A stretch of 64,000 nucleotides of DNA from Nitriliruptor sp040882055 (GCA_040882055.1 JBBECA010000065.1:1-64000); one strand, 5' to 3'; numbered from the stretch's first letter, positions 54,791 to 63,915 are shown. Numbers and translations are program-made. Notes: generated by a model not told the origin, from the letters alone.

Positions 54791-55944
54791 CGGAAGCCCA
54801 TCTGCGCGCGGACGTGGCTGGGCAGCTCGGGCAGCTCGCGCCGTGGCAGGTGGAAGGTGGCGAGGTCGGCGAGGTCGCCGAAGATCGTGTGCTTGGCCGC
54901 GGTCGCCTCGAGGTAGGCGTGACCGGACGTCCCGCCGGTCCCGACACGGGCGCCGATGGCGCGACGCACCATCCGGGCGTGAGCCTGACGGAACGCGGTC
55001 ACACCGGTGTCGAGGTCGATCAGCGCGGTCAGCAAGCGGAACGGCAGGTGCAACGCCGGCTGGTCGCGGTAGAGCTCGATGAGCAAGGCCGCGCGGATGG
55101 CCTCGTGGGTGAAAGCGCGCTTGCCCTGTGCCCGGAGATCCTCCCACTCCTCGCGATCGAGGACGGTCGCGAACGACGCCGCGGTCTGCTCGAAGCTGGC
55201 GAGTTGCTGGTCGCGGACCGCCTTGTCGACCGACGGGTTGGTCGCGATCAGGTGCCGGTCGCGGTCGAGCATCGTGCGGACCGCGTCGGCGTAGGCCGCC
55301 CACAGGTCGAACCCGTCGAGGCGCACGAACGGGGTGCGCGCGAGCCAATCGTCGACGACGGCACGCAGCGAGCGGCCCTCCTCGCTGGCCGCCACCGTCG
55401 CGGCATCGGTCGCATCGAGGCGCGAGGTGTAGACCGCGCCCTGGATCTTCAGGCGACGAGCCGCATCCAAGCCGAGCCGGTTCTCGAGCAACCGGAACTG
55501 CGCCGACTGGAACCCCGAGGCCGGCACGAGGTCGTCGCGGAAGTCGAGGAAGTCGAGCGGCGTCATCGTCTCGAGCACGGCGAACTGGTGCAGCAGCACC
55601 GGGACGATCGTGACCATGCGCTCGAGGCGGTGGACCACCTGTCCCATCGCCTCGTCGGGGACGGGGTCGCGGTCGAGCGAACCGATGACCGCGTCGAGCT
55701 CGTGGAGCAGCTGGGCGAACCACAGCTCGAAGGCCTGGTGGGTGACGATGAACAGGTGCTCGTCGTGGGCAGGGCGTCCGTCGGCCATCCGGCTGATGGG
55801 GCGGATGGCCCCGAGGACCTCGTCGAGCCCGAGGTAGTCGCGGTAGTAGGTCACCCCGCGCTCGGGGTGCGGTCGGTCGGGGTCCGCGCCGTGTGGCTCG
55901 GGACGCGAGCGGTCGGGGTCCGCCCCGTGCGGTTCCTGTCCCAC
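54775..55944 (-). CDS. kynA: Tryptophan 2,3-dioxygenase with a repeated N-terminal tail
   Basis: This is a 389-aa haem dioxygenase. Conserved parts are TYYRDYLGLDEVLGA, HDEHLFIVTHQAFELWFAQLLHELDAV (haem-binding and substrate His), a PLDFLDFRD block, ASGFQSAQFR, and near the C-terminus GVTAFRQAHARMV with TGGTSGHAYLEA (substrate loop). It opens the tryptophan ring to N-formylkynurenine. Residues about 2-29 carry two repeats of EPHGADPDR, encoded by 36-bp units, beyond the usual N-terminus. GTG 55944 follows a perfect GGAGGAGG site. The P450 gene 40 bp upstream is probably in the same operon. Confidence 0.9.
   Translation of the reverse strand: MGQEPHGADPDRSRPEPHGADPDRPHPERGVTYYRDYLGLDEVLGAIRPISRMADGRPAHDEHLFIVTHQAFELWFAQLLHELDAVIGSLDRDPVPDEAMGQVVHRLERMVTIVPVLLHQFAVLETMTPLDFLDFRDDLVPASGFQSAQFRLLENRLGLDAARRLKIQGAVYTSRLDATDAATVAASEEGRSLRAVVDDWLARTPFVRLDGFDLWAAYADAVRTMLDRDRHLIATNPSVDKAVRDQQLASFEQTAASFATVLDREEWEDLRAQGKRAFTHEAIRAALLIELYRDQPALHLPFRLLTALIDLDTGVTAFRQAHARMVRRAIGARVGTGGTSGHAYLEATAAKHTIFGDLADLATFHLPRRELPELPSHVRAQMGFRYDSG
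55875..55935. repeat. Two 36-bp direct repeats in the dioxygenase N-terminus
   Basis: Copies begin at 55875 and 55911 and keep the reading frame. They encode EPHGADPDR on the minus strand. Confidence 0.75.
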
Positions 55945-55984
55945 CGGACCTCCTCCACTCGGGCAACGCCCCACCGTAACCCGG

Positions 55985-57382
55985 TCAGGCAGGCTGGAGC
56001 TTGGCCCGTACCGGGGCATCGGCCCGCTGGGTGATGCCGTAGCGCATCGGGATCGGGCCACCCGGTGTCGCCACCCGCCAGCGGCGCAGCAGGACGGCCA
56101 GTGCGAGCGTCGCCTCGAGCATCGCGAAGTGCTCGCCGATGCACGACCGCGGACCGCCACCGAACGGCAGGTACGCGTAGTGGTCGCGATCGGCGGCCGC
56201 CTCCGGCAGGAACCGGTCCGGGTCGAAACGGTCCGGGTCCGGCCAGAAACGCTCGTTGCGGTGCAGTTCACCGAACACGGTCAGCGTCACGGTCCCCGCT
56301 GGCACCCGGTAGCCCGCGACGGTCGTGTCGACGGTCGCCGACCGGCCCGTGATGTAGGCCGGGGGGTGCAGCCGCATGGCTTCGAGCAGGCAGCGACGGG
56401 TCAACTCCATCGCGGCCGCGTCCTCCGGGCCAGGTCGCCGGTCGCCGACCACCCTGGCGATCTCGGCGCGGACCGCGTCCTGGAGATCCGGTCGGGCGCC
56501 GAGCTCGTGCAAGGTGAACGCCAGCGCCGTGCTCGTCGTGTCGTAGCCGGCCAGCAGGAAGATCAGTGCCTGCTCGAGGATCTCACGCTCGTCGAGACGC
56601 CCCCCCGTCTGGGGGTCCTCGGCGTCGAGCAGCCGCGAGACCAGGTCGTCGCGCTCGCCCGCGTGCGACGCGGCACGGTCGACGATGCGTTCGACCCGGT
56701 GCTCGAGGTCACGCTCCAGCGTCGCCAGCCGCCGGTTCTGTGGCGTCGGGAGCCACCGTGGTGTGGTGACCGGCGCGACTCCCCGCCGGATGGTGAGCGC
56801 CGACAGTTCGTCGGTGGCGTGCACGATCGGGGCCACCTCGTCGGTCACGTCGGTGCCGAACAGCGCCCGGCTGACCGACCCGAGCGTGACCCGCTCCATC
56901 TCGTCGACCAACTCCACGTCCGGCCGACCGTTCCAGCTGTCACCGACGAACTCGGTCGCGGTCAGGAAGGCGTCGGTGTAGTCGGCGATGCGCCGCCGGG
57001 TGAACAAGGGCTGGAGGGTGCGCCGCTGGCCACGCCAGACGTCCCCCTCGCTCGTCAGTAGGCCGTTCCCGAGCCCGAGCGCGAGCTCGTCCCAGACCGG
57101 TGACCGCTTCACGAACCGCCGCGGGTCGGTCAGGATCTCGCGCACGGCCACCGGCTCGCAGGCGTAGACCAGCATCGACGGCGCGCCAGGCATCCACCTC
57201 GGGAGCCGCGCGGCGAAGACGTCACCGAAGCGTGCCCGTTGCTCGTGGACCCAGGCGAGCGGATCGCTACGCACCCGCAGGGTGCCGGTGACCGACGCAC
57301 GGATGCCCGGGCCGGGCACCTCACGCCCGGGCTCGTCGGTCGCCCGCTCGGCGAGCGGCGGTGTCGGGGTCGAGGTGCTCAC
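55985..57382 (-). CDS. Cytochrome P450
   Basis: This is a 465-aa P450. The I-helix oxygen motif is LAGYDTTSTA, the ExxR motif is EAMR in LLEAMRLHPP, a PERF-like region reads RFDPDRFLPE, and the haem loop is FGGGPRSCIGEHFA (Cys ligand). The N-terminus is soluble, so it is a normal bacterial class I enzyme needing separate ferredoxin and reductase, which are not in this window. Its place just upstream of tryptophan dioxygenase suggests a shared pathway on an aromatic or lipid substrate, but the substrate cannot be read. The start is GTG 57382 with GGAGG upstream. Confidence 0.92.
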   Translation of the reverse strand: MSTSTPTPPLAERATDEPGREVPGPGIRASVTGTLRVRSDPLAWVHEQRARFGDVFAARLPRWMPGAPSMLVYACEPVAVREILTDPRRFVKRSPVWDELALGLGNGLLTSEGDVWRGQRRTLQPLFTRRRIADYTDAFLTATEFVGDSWNGRPDVELVDEMERVTLGSVSRALFGTDVTDEVAPIVHATDELSALTIRRGVAPVTTPRWLPTPQNRRLATLERDLEHRVERIVDRAASHAGERDDLVSRLLDAEDPQTGGRLDEREILEQALIFLLAGYDTTSTALAFTLHELGARPDLQDAVRAEIARVVGDRRPGPEDAAAMELTRRCLLEAMRLHPPAYITGRSATVDTTVAGYRVPAGTVTLTVFGELHRNERFWPDPDRFDPDRFLPEAAADRDHYAYLPFGGGPRSCIGEHFAMLEATLALAVLLRRWRVATPGGPIPMRYGITQRADAPVRAKLQPA

Positions 57383-57444
57383 GTGCCCTCCGGATCGTCC
57401 GGTCCGCGCGACCGTAGTACCCGCTGCGCTGCGCGATGCGCTCA

Positions 57445-57513
57445 GCTCCGACGCGTGCTCTCGCTACGCGCTGCGCTCGGCTCCGACGCGTGCTCTCGCT
57501 ACGCGATGCGCTC
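57445..57513. repeat. 35-bp tandem repeat across the end of a VWA gene
   Basis: Two near-identical units start at 57445 and 57480 (GCTCCGACGCGTGCTCTCGC core). The second contains the TAG stop of the VWA gene (57499-57501), so slippage here would change the 3' end or untranslated tail. Confidence 0.75.
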
Positions 57514-58920
57514 GACGAAGCTCGCGAGCTGCTTGAGGTTGCGGACCTCCACCATGTCGTCGACGTAGCGCGCGTAGCTGGCGGCGATGGAGTCACCGGT
57601 GTCCCAGAACTGGATCGGTTCGGGGTTGAGCCAGTACACGTGACGGGCGCGCTTGGTGAGGTCCTGCAGCACCCACGCGTTGGCCTGGCGGTAGTTGTTG
57701 CGCGCGTCCCCGAGGATGATGACCGTCGACCGCGGGGTGACGTCCCGGGCGTGGTCGGCGTGGAACTTCTCGAGGCTGTGGCCGTAGTCGGAGTGCCCGT
57801 CGAGCCAGACGAGCTCCGCCTCGACCATCATCCGCTTGATGGCGTCGCTGGCGTCGCTCTGGTCGAACAACGAGGTGACCTCGTCGAGGGTGTCGATGAA
57901 CGCGAACGAGCGCACCTTGCTGAACTGCTCCTGCAGCGTGTGCACGAGCATCAGCGTGAACCGCGCGAACGAGGCCACCGACCCCGATACGTCGCAGATG
58001 ACGAACAGCTCCGGCTTGTGGGGCCGGCGCGGCTTGAAGGTCGGGTCGAACGGAACGCCGCCGGTGGACAGCGACTTGCGGACGGTCCTGCGCACGTCGA
58101 GGCGGCCGTCCTTGCCGTGACGCCGCTTGACCGCGACCCGGGTGGCGAGCTTGCGCGCCAGCGGCCGGACCTGGCTGCGCAGCTGCGCCTGATCCTCGGC
58201 CGAGAGGTGGAAGAAGTCGAGCTCCTCGACCGGCGGCCGGGTCATCCGATCCGCGACCTGGTCGACGCCACGCTGCGCCGCAGCCCGCCGGCGGATCTCG
58301 GACTCGACCTCCTGCTGGAAGGTGCGCAGCCGGGCCTCGAACTCGTCACGCCACAGCCGCTCCTGGAGCGGAGTGGTCTGCTCCTCGTCCTCGACCCGGC
58401 GCGCGAGCAGGTCACGCAGGATCTGGGCGAGGTCCACGGCGCGGAAGACCTTGTACTGGAAGTAGGACACCCCACCGTCGCGACCCTCGACGCGACCGAA
58501 CCGGTCGACCGCCTCGCGGGCGAACTGGCGGATCGACTCGTCCCCGCCCGCCATGAGCTGGTCGATCAGATCGCGCAGGTACTCGTCGGGGTCGCCCTGC
58601 CCTTCCCCGTCGGGCCCGTCGGTGACCGACGGGGTGTCGTCGATGTCGGCCTCACGGGCGGGGAAGTACAGCTCGAACAGGTCGTCGAAGGCGCGGCGGT
58701 GGTTCCGGGTGGTGATGCAGGTCGCGGCGAGGGCTTCGCGGAGCTGCTCCCGTTCGAGCAGATCGAGGTGCGGGATGGTGCGCACCGCATCGATCGCCTC
58801 GGACTGGGTGGCGCTCACACCCGCCCGGCGGAGCGCGCCGACGAAGTCGAGGACGCGCTGCAGGAACCCGTGCACCGGCGGAGGGCCCTCGGCGAGGACC
58901 TGCGAGAGCTGGTCGGACAC
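57499..58920 (-). CDS. CoxE-like VWA domain protein
   Basis: This is a 473-aa cytosolic protein of the VWA/CoxE family. The C-terminal half has the MIDAS motif in LFVICDVSGSVASF, then FIDTLDEVTSLF, HSDYGHSLEKF and STVIILGDARNNYR. The N-terminal half is charged and helical (LLEREQLREALAATC, then an acidic stretch). These proteins act with MoxR AAA ATPases to insert metal or remodel partners. GTG 58920 has AGGAG upstream. It is the third gene of the MoxR unit. Confidence 0.85.
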   Translation of the reverse strand: MSDQLSQVLAEGPPPVHGFLQRVLDFVGALRRAGVSATQSEAIDAVRTIPHLDLLEREQLREALAATCITTRNHRRAFDDLFELYFPAREADIDDTPSVTDGPDGEGQGDPDEYLRDLIDQLMAGGDESIRQFAREAVDRFGRVEGRDGGVSYFQYKVFRAVDLAQILRDLLARRVEDEEQTTPLQERLWRDEFEARLRTFQQEVESEIRRRAAAQRGVDQVADRMTRPPVEELDFFHLSAEDQAQLRSQVRPLARKLATRVAVKRRHGKDGRLDVRRTVRKSLSTGGVPFDPTFKPRRPHKPELFVICDVSGSVASFARFTLMLVHTLQEQFSKVRSFAFIDTLDEVTSLFDQSDASDAIKRMMVEAELVWLDGHSDYGHSLEKFHADHARDVTPRSTVIILGDARNNYRQANAWVLQDLTKRARHVYWLNPEPIQFWDTGDSIAASYARYVDDMVEVRNLKQLASFVERIA

Positions 58921-58963
58921 GGGTGGCTCCTGGTGGGATGACGCGGTGACGACGGTACTGCCG

Positions 58964-60454
58964 TCAGCCCCCGGCCGGCACGGCGGGGGCGGACACGAGG
59001 CCATCGTCGCGGGTGGTGATCACGAGCACCGCCTCGCCGTCGGCAGCCTCGCCACCGTCGTCGGCGCCCTCGGCGTCGGTACGGGTCAGGAGCACGGCGA
59101 GGCGGCCCTCCGGGGTGGTGGTGATGGCGCGGACGTTGACGTCCTCCACCGTCTCGGCGGTGACCGATCCCGCGGCGAGGTCGAGGCGTGCGAGGCGCTC
59201 CGGCCCACCGATCAGCAGGACCCCCTCCCCCCAGGCCAGGACGGCGTCGGTCACCGGACCCTCGAACGGCGTCCGTGCACCGTCCGCGTCGACGACGAGG
59301 ACGTCCTCCTGGTCATCGCTCCCGGGCCTCGCGGTCGCGACCGCGAACCGATCGCTCGACGCGCCGAGGTCGGCGGCGGCACGCCGCAGCGGTCCGAGAC
59401 CGGTGACGGCGGTGACCACCTCGCCGTCGGCGAGGTCGACGAGGACCAGGGCACCGTCGCCGCGGGGATCGGCGTCCTGCTCGGCGTCCGAGGGGTCGGG
59501 ACGTCCGTGCAGCAGGGCGGTGTCCCGGCCGACCGCCGCGACCTCCCAACGGATCGCCGCGCTGTCGTCGAGCTCCGCCGCAGCCGCGAGCTGCGGACCA
59601 GCGAGCTCGAACCGCGCGGTACCGTCCCCGCGCCCGAACCCGGCCACGGCCGGTGCGGTGGCCTCCTCCTGCGGTCCGACCCGGCGCGCAGCGACGACCG
59701 TGTCCGGGCCGAGGGCAGCGCTCAACCGTTCGGCGAGCGTCCCGGGAGGTCCGGCCGGCTGCTCGAGCGGCGTGTCCCAGAGCACCCCCGCCTCGGCATC
59801 GCGCAGCTGCAGGGTCGGCGCATCGCCGTCCTCCTCGGCGCGGAAGAGCAGCAGCTGCCCGTCGCCGGCACCGAGCAGGAACGCGAACGGTGACCCGACG
59901 ACCGCGGTGTCGACGCAGGTCCCGACCGACAGCTCGGAACCGGTCAGCGGGACCAACGCGTCGGTCTGGCCCGTCCGCTGGTTCGGGAGCACCACGTGGT
60001 GGACGGCCGGCCCGTCGCCGACCACCGGATCGTCGCTGTCGAAGGTCGCGACCGGAGCCAACGACGGATCGAGGCTGGTGATCGTCCGTCCCGTGGTGAG
60101 CAGCCCCTCCCCGAACGCCACCACGTCCGCGGCGTCCCCGACCGCCAGTGCAGCGGTCACCGGCGCCCCGGCGGCAGCCTCGACGGCGGCCACGATCGCC
60201 TCGCCGTCGACCTGCAGCGTGTCGGCGACCACGTCGACGGGCGCCTGTCCCTCGGCGGCGTGGACCGCGGGCTCGGGGTCGACCACCGCCGCGCAGCCAC
60301 CTCGGGCGAACAGCTGCGCGCTGACGACGCCGATCAGGATGAGACCGACCATCGAGATCGCCCCGATGGTGAGCGTCCGCTTGTCGGCCGCGAGCGGATC
60401 CTCCCCTGCGGGCGGATCCCCGACCTCGGCCGGGCCCGGTGCAGCGTCGGTCAC
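58964..60454 (-). CDS. Membrane-anchored extracytoplasmic protein, 496 aa
   Basis: This is a protein with a short cytosolic head, one transmembrane helix (about 28-50, IGAISMVGLILIGVVSAQL) and a large outside part rich in Ala, Gly, Asp and Val with repeated strand patterns such as TTGRTITSLDP and LVDLADGEVVTAVTG, suggesting a beta-propeller-like fold. I know no named family. It lies between the MoxR ATPase (1-bp gap) and the VWA gene (43-bp gap), so the three form one operon. It may be the surface client or sensor of the MoxR/VWA pair. GTG 60454 is the likely start. Confidence 0.65.
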   Translation of the reverse strand: MTDAAPGPAEVGDPPAGEDPLAADKRTLTIGAISMVGLILIGVVSAQLFARGGCAAVVDPEPAVHAAEGQAPVDVVADTLQVDGEAIVAAVEAAAGAPVTAALAVGDAADVVAFGEGLLTTGRTITSLDPSLAPVATFDSDDPVVGDGPAVHHVVLPNQRTGQTDALVPLTGSELSVGTCVDTAVVGSPFAFLLGAGDGQLLLFRAEEDGDAPTLQLRDAEAGVLWDTPLEQPAGPPGTLAERLSAALGPDTVVAARRVGPQEEATAPAVAGFGRGDGTARFELAGPQLAAAAELDDSAAIRWEVAAVGRDTALLHGRPDPSDAEQDADPRGDGALVLVDLADGEVVTAVTGLGPLRRAAADLGASSDRFAVATARPGSDDQEDVLVVDADGARTPFEGPVTDAVLAWGEGVLLIGGPERLARLDLAAGSVTAETVEDVNVRAITTTPEGRLAVLLTRTDAEGADDGGEAADGEAVLVITTRDDGLVSAPAVPAGG

Positions 60455-60455
60455 G

Positions 60456-61361
60456 TCAGTTCATCTCGGGGCGCGGTGAGATCCGCAGGTGCTGGTTGGC
60501 CTTCTGGACGTCCTGTTGGTACTTGAGCAGCACGTTCATGGTGCTCCGGGCGACGTCCTCGTCGATGGTGTCGAACCCGAGCTCGAGCAACGTCCGGGCC
60601 CAGTCGAGCGTCTCGGAGATCGACGGCGGCTTCTTCAGCTCGAGCTGACGCAGCGACCGCACGATCCGCACGAGCTGGTCGGCGAGCGCCTCGGGCGCCT
60701 CGGGCACGCGCGACATGACGATGTCGCGCTCGCGCTCGAGGGTGGGGTAGTCGAGGTAGAGGTACAGGCAGCGCCGCTTGAGGGCCTCGGACAGCTCGCG
60801 GCTGTTGTTGGAGGTCAACACGACGAACGGGTGCTTGGTCCCGGTCACGGTCCCGAGCTCGGGGATCGTCACCTGGAAGTCGGAGAGGATCTCGAGCAGC
60901 AGCGCCTCGAACTCGAAGTCGACCTTGTCGACCTCGTCGATCAGCAGCACCGTGTCGTTGGTGGCCCGCAGCGCCCGCAGCAGCGGCCGCTCCATCAGGT
61001 AGTCCTCGCCGAACAGGTCGTCCTCGACCTCGTCCCACGCCTCGCCGCCGGCGCCGGTCACCTCGCCACCGCGGGCGTGGGTGATGCGCAGCAGCTGCTT
61101 CTTGTAGTTCCACTCGTAGAGGGCCTTGGCCTCGTCGAGACCCTCGTAGCACTGCAGGCGGACGAGGTCGGCGCCGCGGGCGGCCGCGACGGCCTTGGCG
61201 AGCTCGGTCTTCCCGACACCGGCGGGACCCTCGACCAGGATGGGCTTACCGAGCCGTTCGGCGAGGTAGACGACGGTCTCGATCGAGGCGTCGACCAGGT
61301 ACCCGGCCGCGGTGAGCCGATCGCGGACGTCGACGACGCCGGTGAACTCGCTGTTGGACAC
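60456..61361 (-). CDS. MoxR-family AAA ATPase
   Basis: This is a 301-aa AAA+ protein: Walker A VEGPAGVGKTELAKA, Walker B TVLLIDEVDKVD, sensor 1 FVVLTSNNSREL, and an arginine finger in ALKRRCLYLYL. MoxR proteins act as chaperones that help mature or activate metal- or VWA-bearing partners. The VWA gene two steps downstream fits that role. GTG 61361 has GGAGG upstream. It heads the three-gene unit. Confidence 0.92.
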   Translation of the reverse strand: MSNSEFTGVVDVRDRLTAAGYLVDASIETVVYLAERLGKPILVEGPAGVGKTELAKAVAAARGADLVRLQCYEGLDEAKALYEWNYKKQLLRITHARGGEVTGAGGEAWDEVEDDLFGEDYLMERPLLRALRATNDTVLLIDEVDKVDFEFEALLLEILSDFQVTIPELGTVTGTKHPFVVLTSNNSRELSEALKRRCLYLYLDYPTLERERDIVMSRVPEAPEALADQLVRIVRSLRQLELKKPPSISETLDWARTLLELGFDTIDEDVARSTMNVLLKYQQDVQKANQHLRISPRPEMN

Positions 61362-61493
61362 GACTGCCTCCGGGAGGGCCGGCGAGGTGGGAGCGCGCCA
61401 CGTCGCTCGAGGGGTCGAGACGGGGCGGGCGCCCCGCGAGGCTACGGCACCTCGCCCAGGCCCCCGAACCGAGCACCACGGCAGGAGACCGGC

Positions 61494-62510
61494 TCAGCGG
61501 GTACCGGCGCTCGGCTGACCGACGACGGCGGGGACGTCCCGCGGCAGGACCCCGTCACGCGTGCCCGCTCCCGCTGCCACAGCGGGCTCCGGGAAGGTCC
61601 CGAGCTGCTCGATCCGGTAGCCGAGCGGGTAGAGCGGCCGTGACACCTCCGTGATCCGGTAGGGGCGACGACGAGGTGGCGCGAACCAGCGCAGCGCACG
61701 GGCGCGCACCTGGAGGGCGCCCGTCACGGCGGTACGGACCCACGCCGGCGGTCGGTCGTACCCGAGCGCGTCGATCAGTTCGGGTTCGAGCAGGGCGAGG
61801 GCGGCCTGCCGGGCGGCAGGGAGCAGGGGCTCCGGAACCCCGTAGACCTCGGTGAGGTACATCGTCATCGTCGCGTCGGCGACCGCGTGGTTGGCCGGGT
61901 CGTACCGGAACTCGGCCCGCTCGAAGGCCTCGTTCCACGCCGTGAACTCCTCGACCGTGTCCGGCAGGCCCGTGACACCCATGCGCGCCCCGAGCTCGCG
62001 CCAGTAGCGCCAGCCGGCGGCGATCTCGTGCGGGTGCATGTCACGCCAGCCGTAGCGTTCCACGAAGCGGCGCGGCTCGACCACGAACGTCGAGAGCACG
62101 TAGGTCATGTCGACCGGTCGGATCGGGAAGGCGGCGTGCATCCGGTTGATCCGCCGGATGGCCGCCCGCCCCCGTGGCGCATCGAGGCCGTGCTCCTCGA
62201 CCTCGGCCAGCAGCAACTCGGTGTCGTCGTAGCGCTTCCGGGTGTCCTCGGTGAACGCCCCCGAATCGAGCAGGATGCGGCTGATCGTCGGCACGGCGAA
62301 GGTCCGGAACAGCGCGAGGCTGAGGGCCGTCTCGGTGTCCCACGGGAACTCGTACGCGGAGCCGATCCGCGTGATGGCCGCGTACTCGCGGTCCGGATCG
62401 AGCTCGCGAACCTGCGCGAGGTGGCGGTCATCGCGGCCACGGGACCGGGCACGCAGCCCGGCCAGCGTGAGTGCGGCGCCCGCGAGCCCCAGGGTGCGCA
62501 GCCGGATCAT
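61494..62510 (-). CDS. DUF2236 (MpaB-like) oxygenase family protein
   Basis: This is a 338-aa protein of the DUF2236/MpaB family: TRIGSAYEFPWDTETALSLALFRTFAVP, RYDDTELLLAEVEEHG, HAAFPIRPVDMTYVLSTFVVEPRRFVERYGWRDMHPHE and YRYWREL. Distant members bind haem-like cofactors and act on rubber or latex, but most are unstudied. ATG 62510 overlaps the stop of the upstream hydrolase gene (ATGA, 62507-62510), so it is coupled to it and mgsA. Confidence 0.78.
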   Translation of the reverse strand: MIRLRTLGLAGAALTLAGLRARSRGRDDRHLAQVRELDPDREYAAITRIGSAYEFPWDTETALSLALFRTFAVPTISRILLDSGAFTEDTRKRYDDTELLLAEVEEHGLDAPRGRAAIRRINRMHAAFPIRPVDMTYVLSTFVVEPRRFVERYGWRDMHPHEIAAGWRYWRELGARMGVTGLPDTVEEFTAWNEAFERAEFRYDPANHAVADATMTMYLTEVYGVPEPLLPAARQAALALLEPELIDALGYDRPPAWVRTAVTGALQVRARALRWFAPPRRRPYRITEVSRPLYPLGYRIEQLGTFPEPAVAAGAGTRDGVLPRDVPAVVGQPSAGTR

Positions 62511-63442
62511 CGGGCGGCCCCGAGGTGATCGAGCACGGGTGGGAGCAGGCGGTCGAGGTACGCCACGGGGAGATCGTGGCCCCACCCGGGGATGGTGACC
62601 AGCTGCGCGCCAGGGATCGCCGCCGCCGTCGCGTGGCCACCGGAGACGTCGATCAGCGGATCGTCCTCGCCGTGCAGCACGAGCGTGGGCGCGCTGATGG
62701 CTGCCAGCGCCGCGGTCCGATCGCCGTCACCGCGGATGGCCAGCAGCTGACGCGCCGAGCCCCACTCGTGGACGCCGCGGGTGAACCCGACCCGCGCTCG
62801 GGCTGCGGCGCGCTCGTCGTCCTCGGCCCCCGGCGTACCGATGATCCGTTGCAGCTCGACCTGGTAGGTCACGTACGCGTCGAGGTCGCCGTGCGGAGGG
62901 ACGCTGGTCAGCGCCGGCTTGGCGCGTTCGGTCGGACCACCGACGTCGCGCGCCCCGGTGGTCGACATCACCGACACCAGCGATGTGACCCGCTCCGGCG
63001 CGGCGAGCGCGACGTGCTGGGCGATCATCCCGCCCATCGAGACGCCGAGCACGTGCGCCCGGTCGATACCGAGGTGGTCGAGCACCTCGAGGTGGTCGAG
63101 CGCCATGCGGGCCAGCGTGTACGGCGAGCGGGGCCAACCGTCCTCCTCGCGTGGGAGGTCGAACGGGGTGCCTTCGTGGACGTGGCCACGTCCGACGTCG
63201 CGGTTGTCGGCGCAGACCGTGCGGTACCCGGCCTCGTGCAGAGCCGCGAGGACCTCCGGCGGCCACGCGGTGCGTTGCTGGCCGAGCCCCGGGACGAACA
63301 GGACCACCTCGCCGTCCTCGGGGCCGGACACGTGCACGTCGGTCGTAGCGCCGTCCGAGAGCGGGACGGCATCACCGACCGGCGGGCCCGCCACGTGGGC
63401 GAGGTCGCGCTCGTCGAGTCCGAGGTCGGTGCGGTCGGTCAC
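62507..63442 (-). CDS. Alpha/beta hydrolase, 311 aa
   Basis: This is an alpha/beta hydrolase with VVLFVPGLGQQRTAWP (oxyanion region), the nucleophile GVSMGG (Ser), a cap segment with ERAKPALTSVPPHGDLDAY, and LVLHGEDDPLIDVSGG (acid) with GWGHDLP (His). The substrate is unknown. GTG 63442 overlaps the mgsA stop (GTGA, 63439-63442). It is translated between mgsA and the DUF2236 gene. Confidence 0.88.
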   Translation of the reverse strand: MTDRTDLGLDERDLAHVAGPPVGDAVPLSDGATTDVHVSGPEDGEVVLFVPGLGQQRTAWPPEVLAALHEAGYRTVCADNRDVGRGHVHEGTPFDLPREEDGWPRSPYTLARMALDHLEVLDHLGIDRAHVLGVSMGGMIAQHVALAAPERVTSLVSVMSTTGARDVGGPTERAKPALTSVPPHGDLDAYVTYQVELQRIIGTPGAEDDERAAARARVGFTRGVHEWGSARQLLAIRGDGDRTAALAAISAPTLVLHGEDDPLIDVSGGHATAAAIPGAQLVTIPGWGHDLPVAYLDRLLPPVLDHLGAAR

Positions 63443-63834
63443 GTCGTCTCCTGGTCCGGTTCCGTCCCGAGCAGGCCATCGAGCACGAACCGGCTCGTCA
63501 CCTCGTTGGTGGCGAGCGGTACGCCGTGCAGGTCACACAGCTTCAGCAGGGCCTGGATGTCGGGTTCGTGAGGGTGGGCGGTCAGCGGGTCGCGCAGGAA
63601 CAGGACACCAGCCACATCGCCTTGGACGATGCGTGCCCCGATCTGCACGTCACCGCCGAGCGGCCCGCTGCTGACGCGCTCGACCTCGAGCCCCGTCGCC
63701 TCCGCGAGACGTTGTCCCGTCGTGCCGGTCGCGAGCAGCGCGAAGCGTGCGAGGTCGTCGCGCCGGCGCAGGGCGAAGGCGATGAGGTCGTCCTTCTTCG
63801 CGTCGTGCGCGATCAGGGCGAGGGTCCGCGGCAC
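63439..63834 (-). CDS. mgsA: Methylglyoxal synthase
   Basis: This is a 131-aa enzyme with LALIAHDAKKDDLIAFA, ATGTTGQRLAEATGL (phosphate loop), SGPLGGDVQIGARI, the FLRDPLTAHPHEPDIQALLKLCDLHGVPLATN segment (catalytic Asp/His region), and a C-terminal end. It turns dihydroxyacetone phosphate into methylglyoxal and phosphate, a bypass for sugar phosphate stress. GTG 63834 is the start; a TAGGCT -10-like word lies upstream on the minus strand (63859-63864). The coupled hydrolase might detoxify or use a product, but this is a guess. Confidence 0.92.
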   Translation of the reverse strand: MPRTLALIAHDAKKDDLIAFALRRRDDLARFALLATGTTGQRLAEATGLEVERVSSGPLGGDVQIGARIVQGDVAGVLFLRDPLTAHPHEPDIQALLKLCDLHGVPLATNEVTSRFVLDGLLGTEPDQETT

Positions 63835-63915
63835 GGTGGGCTCCGTTCGGTCGCTGCGAGCCTACGAGGTGACCACTAGCGTCGAACACGCCGCGCCGAA
63901 CCGGAGGAGCATCCC

